Shown piece after piece: positions 15,867 to 24,584 of a stretch of DNA of 64,000 nt; the stretch's first letter is position 1, and each line of letters opens with the position of its first letter. The stretch is from SAR202 cluster bacterium. GTDB taxonomy: Bacteria; Chloroflexota; Dehalococcoidia; Lucifugimonadales; VGZR01. The notes under the pieces are model-generated. The model saw nothing but the letters and a program-made list of their open reading frames with translations, had not been told where the DNA came from and made no database searches. Made by a program: the position numbers and the translations under genes. The stretch is taken from the NCBI GenBank assembly GCA_016872515.1, contig VGZR01000001.1, positions 1 to 64,000 of the forward strand. The letters are read 5' to 3'.

Positions 15867-17435
15867 CTAGCTCGACCTAAGGGCCTTGATGGCCTTGGGC
15901 AACGCGGGCAGAAGGTCGCTGGCAATCATGCCCATGTCACCAAGTTCGCCGCGGACCAGCTCGCCCGCCGCACCGTGGAGGTACACGCCTAGCGCAGCGG
16001 CGTCTTCCAGCGAGAGGCCTTGCGAGAGTAGACCGGCGATGGCGCCAGCAAGGACGTCGCCGGTGCCCGCTGAGGCGAGGCCGGGGTTGGCGAAGGGGCT
16101 GAGCATGGCGCGGCCATCGGGGTACGCGACGACGGTGTAGGCTCCCTTGAGGACGACAACCTTATTCCAGCTTGCCGCGGACTGCGTGGCGACGGCGATG
16201 CGTTCTTGTGGCGTGGGGGGTCCGGGGCGGCCGAGGAGCCGGGCCATCTCGCCCGGGTGGGGTGTCAGGATGGCTTTCGCGGGGAACCGTCGCCAGAACC
16301 CGGTGGTCATGGCTAGGATGTTGAGGCCGTCGGCGTCCACGATGGTGGGTTTGGCACCTCCTTGCGAGAACAATACACGCTCGACCATCAACCTGGTGAA
16401 ACTGGCCTGGCCGAGGCCGCAGCCGACGAGGAGGGCGTCGTATTGGCTGAGGTTATCGAGGATGAGAGGGCCGGCCTCGGCGGCAGGCACGCCCGGCGCT
16501 GACTCGGCTAACGGCAGGTAGGTGGGTTCGGCGGCCCTGGCAGAGGCGGAAGCCCGGAGGCTTTCTGGGAGGGCGAGAGTGACGAGGCCAGTTCCAACGC
16601 GGATGGCGCCGCCAGCCGCGAGGTGCGCCGCGCCGATGTAGTTCCGTGACCCGGCGACGACAAGCGCGCGGCCGAAGGTGCCCTTGTGGGCTGATTGCGG
16701 GCGCTTGGGCAGTAGGTCTTTGGCCCACTCTGGGGTCATCAGATCCAGGCGCACATCTGTATCGAGGCCAGGAGGGGCGCCGATGTCCGCAGTCTCCAGC
16801 AAGCCGCGAAGGTCGGAGCCTGGTGGCATGAACAGGCCGACCTTTGGATAGCCAAGGGTGATGGTAACGTCGGCGGCGACACAGGCAGGGTCGGCCTGGC
16901 CGGTGTCGGCGTTCAGGCCGCTGGGGATGTCGAGAGCCAGGATGAAAAGCGCAGGCCTCTGGGCCTTGACGGAGGCCAATTCGGCCAGAACGGCCTTCAT
17001 CACACCCTCGATGGGCCGGACCTTGCTGATGCCGAGGAGGGCGTCCACCACCATCTGTGTGGTGGCGAGGGCCCTGCGTAACCCGGCTTGGCCCACATCG
17101 TTGGCCGAGTCCACGATAGGGACGCCGAGGGCGCGGACGGAGTCGAGCTTAGGGTCGGCGTCGCGGGCTGGCCGGACGAGATACACAAGGGGACGGGCGA
17201 ACCACTTGTGGAGGTGGCGTGCGGCGACGAGGCCGTCGGCTCCGTTGTTGCCCGGGCCGGCGAGGACGAGGACAGGCTGGCCGGTGAAGCGGCGGCCGAT
17301 GGCCTGTTCCAAGTGTCTGCGGGCGGCGGTCGCGGTGGCGAGTCCCGCGTTCTCCATGAGCGCATCGGTGGAGACGCCCGCTTCTTCCGAGCGGCGCTCG
17401 AGCTTTCGCATCTGTTCGATGGTGACAATCTTCAT
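15867..17435 (-). CDS. nnr: bifunctional NAD(P)H-hydrate epimerase / ADP-dependent dehydratase
   Basis: 522 residues repairing damaged hydrated NAD(P)H. The N-terminal YjeF-N epimerase domain (about 1-215) has G-P-G-N-N-G-A-D-G-L-V-A-A-R-H-L. The C-terminal ribokinase-like dehydratase (about 230-515) has L-T-P-H-P-G-E-M-A-R-L-L and A-G-T-G-D-V-L-A-G. The start M-K-I-V-T at 17435 lies one base beyond the acpS stop. The open frame continues upstream through acpS in another frame, but that extension is low-complexity and not real. Confidence 0.94.
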   Translation of the reverse strand: MKIVTIEQMRKLERRSEEAGVSTDALMENAGLATATAARRHLEQAIGRRFTGQPVLVLAGPGNNGADGLVAARHLHKWFARPLVYLVRPARDADPKLDSVRALGVPIVDSANDVGQAGLRRALATTQMVVDALLGISKVRPIEGVMKAVLAELASVKAQRPALFILALDIPSGLNADTGQADPACVAADVTITLGYPKVGLFMPPGSDLRGLLETADIGAPPGLDTDVRLDLMTPEWAKDLLPKRPQSAHKGTFGRALVVAGSRNYIGAAHLAAGGAIRVGTGLVTLALPESLRASASARAAEPTYLPLAESAPGVPAAEAGPLILDNLSQYDALLVGCGLGQASFTRLMVERVLFSQGGAKPTIVDADGLNILAMTTGFWRRFPAKAILTPHPGEMARLLGRPGPPTPQERIAVATQSAASWNKVVVLKGAYTVVAYPDGRAMLSPFANPGLASAGTGDVLAGAIAGLLSQGLSLEDAAALGVYLHGAAGELVRGELGDMGMIASDLLPALPKAIKALRSS

Positions 17436-17436
17436 G

Positions 17437-17814
17437 TCAGTAGTTGGCGAGGCGGCTTTCGGCGACGACGAAGGCGACGGCGTAGTCGCGGGAGTGGGAG
17501 AGGGCGAGCGAAAGACCTTGGATGCCCATCTGGTCGGCGCGGGCGCGGGCGGTGCCGTGGAGCTCGATGGTGGGCGCGCGGCCCCGCGGGCGGACGACCT
17601 CGATGTCGCGCCAGCGGACGCCACGGGCGCCGGTACCCAGGGCCTTCATCACGGCCTCCTTGGCGGTGAAGCGGGAGGCAAGTTGCGGTGCGCGGCCACG
17701 GCAGTAGGCCTGTTCGCCGTCGGTGTAGATGCGGTTGAGGAAGCGCCCGCCGTAACGCTCCGCTGCTGCTTTGATGCGCCCGATCTCGATGATGTCCACG
17801 CCTGTCACCAGCAT
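17437..17814 (-). CDS. acpS: holo-[acyl-carrier-protein] synthase
   Basis: 125 residues; transfers phosphopantetheine from CoA to acyl carrier protein. Signatures are G-V-D-I-I-E-I-G-R-I near the start and F-T-A-K-E-A-V-M-K-A-L-G-T-G, with the conserved Asp and Glu that bind Mg. Start at ATG 17814 preceded by GAGCGG. A TACAAT (minus strand, 17824-17829) ends nine bases before the start, so the leader would be very short. Product and substrate link it to coaD nearby. Confidence 0.93.
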   Translation of the reverse strand: MLVTGVDIIEIGRIKAAAERYGGRFLNRIYTDGEQAYCRGRAPQLASRFTAKEAVMKALGTGARGVRWRDIEVVRPRGRAPTIELHGTARARADQMGIQGLSLALSHSRDYAVAFVVAESRLANY

Positions 17815-17877
17815 ATCCGCTCTATTGTACATTCATGCCGCATACGGCTTTGCACGTCAAAGGTGGGCTGGCGGGCT

Positions 17878-17883
17878 TATAAT
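17878..17883 (+). promoter_or_regulatory. putative -10 box of folD-queA
   Basis: A perfect TATAAT 36 bases before the folD GTG start. The -35 region is not recognisable. Divergent from acpS. Confidence 0.4.
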
Positions 17884-17918
17884 TACCCTGAACAGCGGTC
17901 TAGAGAGGGGCCTCTACT

Positions 17919-18815
17919 GTGGTTGCCAGCATCATCAATGGGACAGAGATCGCGGCGCAGGTGAAGGCCGAGGTGGCTCAGGGCGTCGCGGAGGTCAAGC
18001 AGAGGCACGGCGTGACGCCTGGCCTGGCGGTGGTGCTGGTGGGCGACGACCCGGCGTCGGCGGTGTACGTGGCGTCTAAGCAGAAGGCTGCATCGGAGGC
18101 CGGGATGCACGCCGAAGACCACAAGCTGGCGACAGCAACGCCGATGGAGGCGATGGAAGCGCTCCTGAAGCGGTTGAACGCGGATGCGAATGTCCACGGC
18201 ATACTCATTCAATTGCCCCTGCCCAAGCACTTGAACGAGCACGCGGTCATGGAGCGCATCAGCCCGGACAAGGACGTGGACGGGCTGCACCCGGTAAATA
18301 TGGGGCTACTGCTGGCGGGGCGGCCCCGGTTCGTGCCGGCGACGCCCGCGGGCATCCAGCAGCTTCTCCTGCGGACGGGGCACAGCCCCGAAGGCAAGCA
18401 CGTTGTGGTCTGCGGGCGGAGCGACATCGTGGGCAAGCCGGTGGCGGCGCTGCTGATGCACAAGGCACCCGGCGCCAACGCGACGGTGACGGTCTGCCAC
18501 ACGGGGACGCGGGACTTGCCGTCCCTCACGCGGCAAGCCGATATCCTCATCGCGGCGATGGGGCGTGCGGGCTCCATCAAGGCCGATATGGTCAAGGACG
18601 GCGTGGTTGTGATAGACGTGGGGACGAACCGCTTCGAGGACGCATCCAAGAAGTCAGGCTACCGGCTGGTGGGCGACGTGGACTACGAGGTGGTGTCGAA
18701 GAGGGCAGCGGCCATCACGCCGGTGCCGGGTGGCGTCGGCCCGATGACCATCGCCATGCTGCTCGCCAACACGCTCAAAGCGGCAATGCTCCGCGTTCAG
18801 CACGAGAAGTCTTAG
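17919..18815 (+). CDS. folD: methylenetetrahydrofolate dehydrogenase / methenyltetrahydrofolate cyclohydrolase
   Basis: 298 residues, GTG start. Catalytic lysine in Y-V-A-S-K-Q-K-A, then I-L-I-Q-L-P-L-P, D-V-D-G-L-H-P-V-N, the NADP loop G-R-S-D-I-V-G-K-P, and P-V-P-G-G-V-G-P-M-T. It interconverts one-carbon tetrahydrofolate forms in the cytoplasm. Followed 21 bases later by queA, probably in one transcript. Confidence 0.95.
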   Translation: MVASIINGTEIAAQVKAEVAQGVAEVKQRHGVTPGLAVVLVGDDPASAVYVASKQKAASEAGMHAEDHKLATATPMEAMEALLKRLNADANVHGILIQLPLPKHLNEHAVMERISPDKDVDGLHPVNMGLLLAGRPRFVPATPAGIQQLLLRTGHSPEGKHVVVCGRSDIVGKPVAALLMHKAPGANATVTVCHTGTRDLPSLTRQADILIAAMGRAGSIKADMVKDGVVVIDVGTNRFEDASKKSGYRLVGDVDYEVVSKRAAAITPVPGGVGPMTIAMLLANTLKAAMLRVQHEKS

Positions 18816-18836
18816 CTACTCTGGGGAAGAAACCTG

Positions 18837-19889
18837 TTGAAGACCAGCGAGTTCGACTACGGGCTTCCCCAGGAGTTGATCGCGCAGACGGCGGTGGAGC
18901 CGCGCGACCACTCTCAGTTGTTGGTGCTCTCACGCAAGGACGGGACTATCCGGCACCGGCGTTTCTATGAACTGCCACAGTTCCTGCGCCGTGGAGACGT
19001 GCTGGTGTTCAACGACAGCCGGGTGTTTCCGGCGCGGCTCCGAGGTTCTCGGAGCGATGGCGGCAGCGCGAAGGTGGAACTGCTGCTGCTGGAGCGGCGG
19101 CCTCAGGGCGTATGGAAGACGCTGGCGAAGCCCGGCAAGCGGCTGCGGGAGGGTGCCAGGTTTCGCGTCGAGAGAAATGGGCTGGAGGTGGAGGGTGAGG
19201 TGCTGGGTGTGGAGGAGGACGGGGCGAGACTGGTGAGGCTGCCGGAAGACCTGGATCTGAGCAGGATGGGCGAGGTGCCGCTGCCGCCGTACATCCACAC
19301 GCCGCCTGCCGACCCGGAGCGATACCAGACGGTGTATGCGCGCGTCGAGGGCAGCGTTGCCGCGCCGACGGCTGGCCTGCACTTCACGCCGCAGCTGCTG
19401 GACGAGGTGCGTGCGATGGGCGTGGAGACGGCGTTCGTGACGCTGCATGTGGGCTGGGGGACGTTCAAGCCGGTGGAGGTCGAGCAGGTCGAGTCCCACA
19501 GGATGCATTCGGAGCACTACGAGCTTGGCGCCGAGGCGGTGGAGGCCATCAGCCGCGCGAAGCGGGAGGGGCGGAGGGTGGTGGTGGTCGGGACGACGGC
19601 GGTGCGGCTGCTGGAGTCGAGGGCGGCGCAGAGACCGGACGGTCTGCTGGAGCCAGGAGCGGGCTGGACTAACCTGTTCATCACCCCAGGCCACCGATTC
19701 CGCGTCGTGGACGCCCTGGTGACCAACTTCCACCTGCCGCGCTCCACGCTGCTGATGCTCACCTGCGCTTTCGGGGGGCAAGGCTCTTCGCCGAGCTCAG
19801 GACGGAGTCTGGTCTTTCGGGCGTACCATGATGCCGTCGCCCAGCGCTACCGCTTCTTCAGCCTCGGCGACGCGATGTTGCTGCTATGA
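18837..19889 (+). CDS. queA: S-adenosylmethionine:tRNA ribosyltransferase-isomerase
   Basis: 350 residues making epoxyqueuosine in tRNA. Family blocks: F-D-Y-x-L-P-x-E-L-I-A-Q, V-F-N-D-S-R-V-F-P-A-R-L, A-A-P-T-A-G-L-H-F-T, H-V-G-W-G-T-F-K-P-V, N-F-H-L-P-R-S-T-L-L-M-L, and the ending Y-R-F-F-S-L-G-D-A-M-L. It starts with TTG after GGGGAAG. A short Gly/Ser-rich insertion (G-G-Q-G-S-S-P-S-S-G) follows L-T-C-A-F, where most homologues are tighter. Ends in TGA, showing TGA works as stop in this genome. Confidence 0.93.
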   Translation: MKTSEFDYGLPQELIAQTAVEPRDHSQLLVLSRKDGTIRHRRFYELPQFLRRGDVLVFNDSRVFPARLRGSRSDGGSAKVELLLLERRPQGVWKTLAKPGKRLREGARFRVERNGLEVEGEVLGVEEDGARLVRLPEDLDLSRMGEVPLPPYIHTPPADPERYQTVYARVEGSVAAPTAGLHFTPQLLDEVRAMGVETAFVTLHVGWGTFKPVEVEQVESHRMHSEHYELGAEAVEAISRAKREGRRVVVVGTTAVRLLESRAAQRPDGLLEPGAGWTNLFITPGHRFRVVDALVTNFHLPRSTLLMLTCAFGGQGSSPSSGRSLVFRAYHDAVAQRYRFFSLGDAMLLL

Positions 19890-19941
19890 GATGCCTAAGG
19901 AACGTTGGCCAGGTGGTCGTCAACGCGCTGATTGACCGATA

Positions 19942-21975
19942 ATGTCCTCTTTGAGGTCCTATACGACAAGGAAGCTGCCGATCGAAAGTCAGCTTCTCGA
20001 TAAAGAATTCATGAACCGATCATACTATTCGAATTCTGTTTCCGATTTTCTCCGTGAGGATGCTGCCTCCGTCATGGGGAAACTCTCCATGGCTCACCCA
20101 TTTGACCTCACGGATCTGCAGAAGAACGCATGGCATTATCAAGTCGATTACTTTCAGCACGAGCTATCCTCATATCAGCGCGGCCACCTGATATTCGAGT
20201 TCTCGATTCCTCGCATGGGCAAACGAGTAGACAATGTCCTCATCCTAGATGGCGTTGTCTTTGTCATTGAGTTTAAAGTCGGCGAGGGGACATACCATCG
20301 AAGCGACCTCGACCAAGTCCTAGACTATGCGCTTGACCTCAAGAACTTTCATTATGGGAGTCGTGACGTTGCGGTCATTCCCCTTCTTCTGGCGACTGAC
20401 GCTCCACCAGTTGAAAACTTGATTACTCCCTTTCCAGACAAGGTATGAGCTCCGTTCAGAGTAAATCCCGAAACCTTTGCTCGGTGGATAGGCAATGCCG
20501 TGTCTCAGTCCCCGGATCCGCCAATCGATTCCCACAAATGGGAAAATTCTGAATATCGCCCTACTCCGACAATAATCGAGGCTGCTCGTGTCCTCTACCA
20601 AGGCCACTCAGTCGAATCGATCTCTCGATCTGACGCTGCTAACCTTGGTTCTACTACCAACGTCGTCTCAGCTATAATCGAGCGAGCCAAATCGAGTTCA
20701 TCTAAGGCCATCTGTTTCATCACAGGAGTCCCGGGTTCGGGGAAGACGCTCGCTGGACTGAATCTTGCTAGCGAACGACAACGTGCTGATCTAGGCGAGC
20801 ATGCGGTCTTTCTATCAGGCAATGGGCCCTTAGTGAACGTCCTCCAGGAAGCTCTCGCCCGCTCTGAAGTCGAAGCCACTGATGGTGCGACCCCCAAAAA
20901 CAAGGCGCTAGCCAAAGCAAAGTCGTTTATTCAGATCATTCATCACTTCAGAGATGATGCATTGGTCAACAGTGCTCCGCCTGTTGAAAAGGTTGTCATC
21001 TTCGATGAAGCGCAGCGAGCCTGGACACTGGAGAAAGCCCGTCAATTCATGGCTCAAAAGAAAGGTATTAGGAATTTCTCACAATCCGAGCCTGAGTTCC
21101 TGTTAGGCGTCATGGACAGGCAGGATGATTGGTCTGTCATTGTGTGCCTAATCGGTGGTGGTCAAGAGATCAATACTGGCGAAGCAGGACTTCCAGAGTG
21201 GTTCCGCGTGCTGGGGACTAAGTTCCAACACTGGGACGTATATGTGTCTGATCAGTTGGCGGAGTTCGAGTATGATCACGGAAACGCTCTCTATGCCACG
21301 GTCGATCCCGCCAAGCCTAAGGTTGATAGACGGCTACATCTTGCGACATCGATTAGGTCGTTTCGGTCCGAAAACGTCTCATGATTTGTCAAGGCCGCTC
21401 TAAATCTTCGCATGCAAGACGCTTTGGAGCAGAAAGCGGCGCTTAGTGCGAAGTATCCAATATTTCTGACACGCAATATGGATATGGCGAAGGCGTGGGT
21501 TAGGTCTGCGGCGCGGGGAACAGAGCGATTTGGCTTGGCCTGCTCTTCTGGCGCTCACCGTCTCCGACCATTCGGAATCACGGTCGAAGCGAAAGTGGAT
21601 CCCAAGGGTTGGTTTCTCAATGAAGCAACCGACGTTCGTTCTTCCTATTACTTGGAGGAAGTTGCTACAGAATTCGATATCCAGGGACTCGAGCTTGATT
21701 GGATGATTGTGGCCTGGGATGCAGATCTTCGATACGCCAATGGCGAGTGGGAGTACCTGTCTTTCCGTGGGACTGAGTGGAATCGAATAATGCATCCAAC
21801 ACGGAAAATCTACCTGAAGAACGCAAATCGAGTACTGCTCACTCGGGCTCGCCAAGGCATGATTATCTTCATCCCTGAAGGAGATAGGCGGGATAGAACT
21901 CACCTTCCCGAGTATTACGATGGCACTTATGATTACCTTCGCCGAATTGGGATTGAAGAAATTGACGGAGCCTAG
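19942..21975 (+). pseudogene. PD-(D/E)XK nuclease + DUF2075 ATPase/helicase-like gene interrupted by two in-frame TGA codons
   Basis: One continuous frame of 678 codons broken only by TGA at 20446-20448 and 21382-21384. The N-terminal part has a nuclease-like core: R-V-D-N-V-L-I-L-D-G then V-I-E-F-K (D...E-x-K). The middle has Walker A T-G-V-P-G-S-G-K-T and Walker B V-V-I-F-D-E-A-Q-R-A-W. The end has L-L-T-R-A-R-Q-G-M, a UvrD-like motif VI. This is the COG3410/DUF2075 architecture. The region is clearly AT-richer than its neighbours with different codon use, so it was probably acquired. The stops sit at ordinary polar positions, not cysteines. Whether the three pieces make separate proteins is unknown; decay is likelier. 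Confidence 0.75.
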
Positions 21976-22100
21976 AAACTCGCTAGAGCCGACCCGAAAG
22001 GGCGCCGAAGTGATCTCGCTCCTTGTCACATCGTTGGCACCTTGTATGTATGTGCGAGGCCAATTGAGTAGGCTTGAGGTGTTTGGAAGTAGCCCAGTGT

Positions 22101-22106
22101 TATAAT
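22101..22106 (+). promoter_or_regulatory. putative -10 box of the SelA-like gene
   Basis: A perfect TATAAT, 73 bases before ATG 22180; no convincing -35. It lies in the 204-base gap after the AT-rich DUF2075 gene. Confidence 0.4.
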
Positions 22107-22179
22107 CTCCGGCGTGCCTGCGAAGGCACGGTGGTACGAGTGAGGGAGTTTTGCAAGTCTTAGGAGAAAAGGAAGACTC

Positions 22180-23322
22180 ATGGCTGCGAAGAAAGACCCG
22201 AAGGACATCTACAAGAAGCTTGGAGTGAAGCAGGCCATCTCGGCGTCGGGGCCGACGACCCTGTACGGCGGCTCCAAGCTGCGCACCGAGGTCATGGAGG
22301 CGATGAACGCCACCGCTACCATGATGGTCAATATGGACGAATTGAACAAGAAGGCGGGCGAGGTCGTCGCCGAGCACACGGGCGCCGAGGCGGGCATGGT
22401 GTGCAGCGGCTCGGCGGGCGGCCTTATCCTCCAGGCGGCTGCCGTCATCGCGGGCAACGACCCGGCGAAGATGTACCAGCTTCCCGACACGACGGGGATG
22501 AAGAACGAAATCATCATCCACAATATCCACCGGTTTCCTTACGACCAGTGCTACCGCGCGGCGGGGGCCAAGCTGGTGGGCGTCGGCGACTACCTGCGCT
22601 GCCTGCCCTGGCAGTTGGAGACGGCCATCAACGAGAAGACGGCGGCCATCGCGTACCTGGAGTCGCCCTTCGTAGCGCAGAGGGCGATGCCTCTGGAGCA
22701 GGTCGTCGAAATCGCGCACAAGCACGATGTGCCCGTCATCCTGGACGCGGCAAGCATGTTGCCGCCCAGGGCGAATCTGAAGAAGTACATCGCCCAGGGC
22801 GTTGACATGGTCGTGTACAGCGGCGGCAAGGCGCTGCGCGGGCCGCAGGGCACGGGCATCCTGGCCGGGCGCGCCGACCTCGTCGAGGCGGCCTACGCCA
22901 GCGCCAGCCCGCACCAAGCCATCGGGCGCGGCCTCAAGGTCTCCAAGGAGGAGATCATCGGGCTGGTCCATGCGCTGGAGACCTTCGTCAACGAGGACGA
23001 GGCCGCCGAGATGCGGCGCTACCGGCAGCTTTCGCAGATGGTCGTGGACGCCCTCATCGAGATGCCCGGGCTGGACGTGTCTCTGGAGCACGACGACAAG
23101 GACTGGCTCATACCATCGGCGGTGATCCGCTTCACCAGGGAGTGGCGCGGGCCGAGCAAGGACGAGATCCTGAAGGCGATGTCGGGCGGCGACCCGCCCA
23201 TCTACATGCACTGGCTGGCGGGGCCCGGCATCCTGGCCGTGGACCCGCTGAACGTCAGCGAGGACGAGATGAAGGTGCTCATCCGCCGGTTGCGGGAGGA
23301 GCTGAACAAGTCCCCGCGGTAG
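22180..23322 (+). CDS. SelA-like (DgaE-type) PLP-dependent enzyme
   Basis: 380 residues of the aspartate-aminotransferase fold-type I group that includes SelA and D-glucosaminate-6-phosphate ammonia-lyase. Seen: S-G-S-A-G-G-L (phosphate loop), L-D-A-A-S-M-L (PLP ring Asp), and the probable Schiff-base Lys in Y-S-G-G-K-A-L-R-G-P-Q-G-T-G. It lacks the N-terminal tRNA-binding domain of true SelA, so it is a metabolic lyase or racemase rather than selenocysteine synthase. RBS AAGGAAG. A distant paralogue lies at 52489-53673. Followed by an LDH2-type dehydrogenase, suggesting one catabolic route. Confidence 0.82.
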   Translation: MAAKKDPKDIYKKLGVKQAISASGPTTLYGGSKLRTEVMEAMNATATMMVNMDELNKKAGEVVAEHTGAEAGMVCSGSAGGLILQAAAVIAGNDPAKMYQLPDTTGMKNEIIIHNIHRFPYDQCYRAAGAKLVGVGDYLRCLPWQLETAINEKTAAIAYLESPFVAQRAMPLEQVVEIAHKHDVPVILDAASMLPPRANLKKYIAQGVDMVVYSGGKALRGPQGTGILAGRADLVEAAYASASPHQAIGRGLKVSKEEIIGLVHALETFVNEDEAAEMRRYRQLSQMVVDALIEMPGLDVSLEHDDKDWLIPSAVIRFTREWRGPSKDEILKAMSGGDPPIYMHWLAGPGILAVDPLNVSEDEMKVLIRRLREELNKSPR

Positions 23323-23354
23323 TGCCTCAAGGGAGAACATTGGGCTTGGAGGCG

Positions 23355-23380
23355 TAGGGGCGCACGGCCGTGCGCCCCTA
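23355..23380 (+). repeat. 26-bp perfect palindrome (REP-like or terminator hairpin)
   Basis: TAGGGGCGCACGG followed immediately by its exact reverse complement. Such palindromes are dispersed between genes in many high-GC genomes. There is no T-run, so termination is uncertain. No second copy is present in this window. Confidence 0.6.
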
Positions 23381-23404
23381 TCTTGTGAAGATGAAGGAGG
23401 AGCG

Positions 23405-24502
23405 ATGCTAGAGCGATTCAAGGTGCCAGCCAAGGACATCGTGAGGGTGCCAGAGCCTTCGCTGCGCAAGGCGACGGCGGCCATCTTCGAGAAGATGGGC
23501 TGCTCGCCCAGCGACGCGGCGGAGGGGGCCGATACGCTGGTGGTGACGGATCTAAGGGGTGTCGAGAGTCATGGGGTCTCGAACCAACTCCGCGCATACG
23601 TGAAGCAGTACAACGACGGTGAATTGAACCCAAGGCCGAAGCTCAGGACGCTGAAGGAGACGCCGGGGACGGCGACGATAGACGGTGACCGGGGACTGGG
23701 CATCATCATCGGGCCGCGCTGCATGAAGATGGCCATCGAGAAGGCGAAGAAGGTCGGCGTGGGCGTGGTGACGGTGCAGAACAGCGGCCACGTCGGGGCT
23801 GTCGGCCACCACTCCATGATTGCGGCGAAGGCGGACATGGTAGGGATGTGTGTAACGTCGGGTGGCAGGCATGTGCTGCCGACGTTCGGCGCCGAGCCGC
23901 GCCTGGGCACGAATCCCATCTCCATCGCGGCGCCCGCGCGTAAGGAGCCGTTCTTTCTCTACGACGCGGCCACGTCGGCCATCGCGGGCAACAAGATCTT
24001 CCTGGCCGAGCGCGTCGGCTCGCCCATGCTCCCGGGGTGGATCGCCAAGATGGACGGCACGCCCGTTATGGAAGAGATGATGTCCCCGGGCAGGGGCAAC
24101 TACTGGCAGCTTCCACTCGGCGGAACGCGCGAGCAGGGGTCACACAAGGGCTACGGCCTAGCGTTGATGGTAGAGGTGCTGGCGACGATGCTGGCCGGGT
24201 CTTCGTCTGCGATGCTGGGCGAACCCCGGCTGGCCCAGGACCACTTCTTCGCGGCGTTCAACATCGCGGCCTTCACGGACGTGGAAGCGTTCAAGGACCG
24301 GATGGATGCGATGCTCAAAGAGCTGCGCACCACGCCGCCGGCGCGGGGGCAGAAGCGCGTCATCTACCCCGGCCTCTCCGAAGCGGAAGAGGAGCAGGAC
24401 CGCAGGAAGAACGGCATCCCACTGCACAAGGAAGTAGTGCAATGGTTCGACAGCATCACCGCTGAACTGAGCATCCCGAAGCTGGACCGAATGAAGAAGT
24501 AG
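23405..24502 (+). CDS. LDH2/malate-ureidoglycolate dehydrogenase family oxidoreductase
   Basis: 365 residues of the NAD(P)-dependent 2-hydroxyacid dehydrogenase family with a unique (non-Rossmann) fold. Blocks: D-L-R-G-V-E-S-H-G-V-S (substrate-binding region), N-S-G-H-V-G-A-V-G-H-H, G-T-N-P-I-S-I-A-A-P, and H-K-G-Y-G-L-A-L-M-V-E. RBS AAGGAGGAG. Members oxidise malate, lactate, ureidoglycolate or sulfolactate, and the sequence alone does not tell which. It ends at a terminator facing the convergent amidohydrolase. Confidence 0.87.
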   Translation: MLERFKVPAKDIVRVPEPSLRKATAAIFEKMGCSPSDAAEGADTLVVTDLRGVESHGVSNQLRAYVKQYNDGELNPRPKLRTLKETPGTATIDGDRGLGIIIGPRCMKMAIEKAKKVGVGVVTVQNSGHVGAVGHHSMIAAKADMVGMCVTSGGRHVLPTFGAEPRLGTNPISIAAPARKEPFFLYDAATSAIAGNKIFLAERVGSPMLPGWIAKMDGTPVMEEMMSPGRGNYWQLPLGGTREQGSHKGYGLALMVEVLATMLAGSSSAMLGEPRLAQDHFFAAFNIAAFTDVEAFKDRMDAMLKELRTTPPARGQKRVIYPGLSEAEEEQDRRKNGIPLHKEVVQWFDSITAELSIPKLDRMKK

Positions 24503-24536
24503 GTCTGCTCTGTTCCTCAGAGGACTGATCCGACAC

Positions 24537-24575
24537 AACGGCCCAACCCCTGCAAGGGATTGGGCCGTTGGCTTT
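24537..24575 (+). terminator. terminator between convergent genes
   Basis: AACGGCCCAA (24537-24546) pairs with TTGGGCCGTT (24560-24569); the enclosed CCCCTGCAAGGGA can pair further. A weak GGCTTTCC tail follows. It may act in either direction. Confidence 0.6.
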
Positions 24576-24584
24576 CCTGGGATG

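Noticed and set aside
16858..17964. 368-residue plus-strand open frame
   Set aside because: It is antisense to nnr and acpS, which have clear motifs; its translation is Ala/Arg-rich shadow.
19942..21975. In-frame TGAs in the DUF2075 gene as selenocysteine codons
   Set aside because: Neither lies in a redox or cysteine-conserved motif, and I see no SECIS-like hairpin after them. Decay is simpler.
22180..23322. SelA-like genes as evidence for selenocysteine synthesis
   Set aside because: They lack the SelA N-terminal tRNA-binding domain and resemble DgaE-type metabolic enzymes, so they say nothing about Sec machinery.
21400..23484. 694-residue open frame on the minus strand
   Set aside because: It is antisense to the decayed DUF2075 gene, the SelA-like gene and the next gene's start, has low-complexity translation and matches no family.
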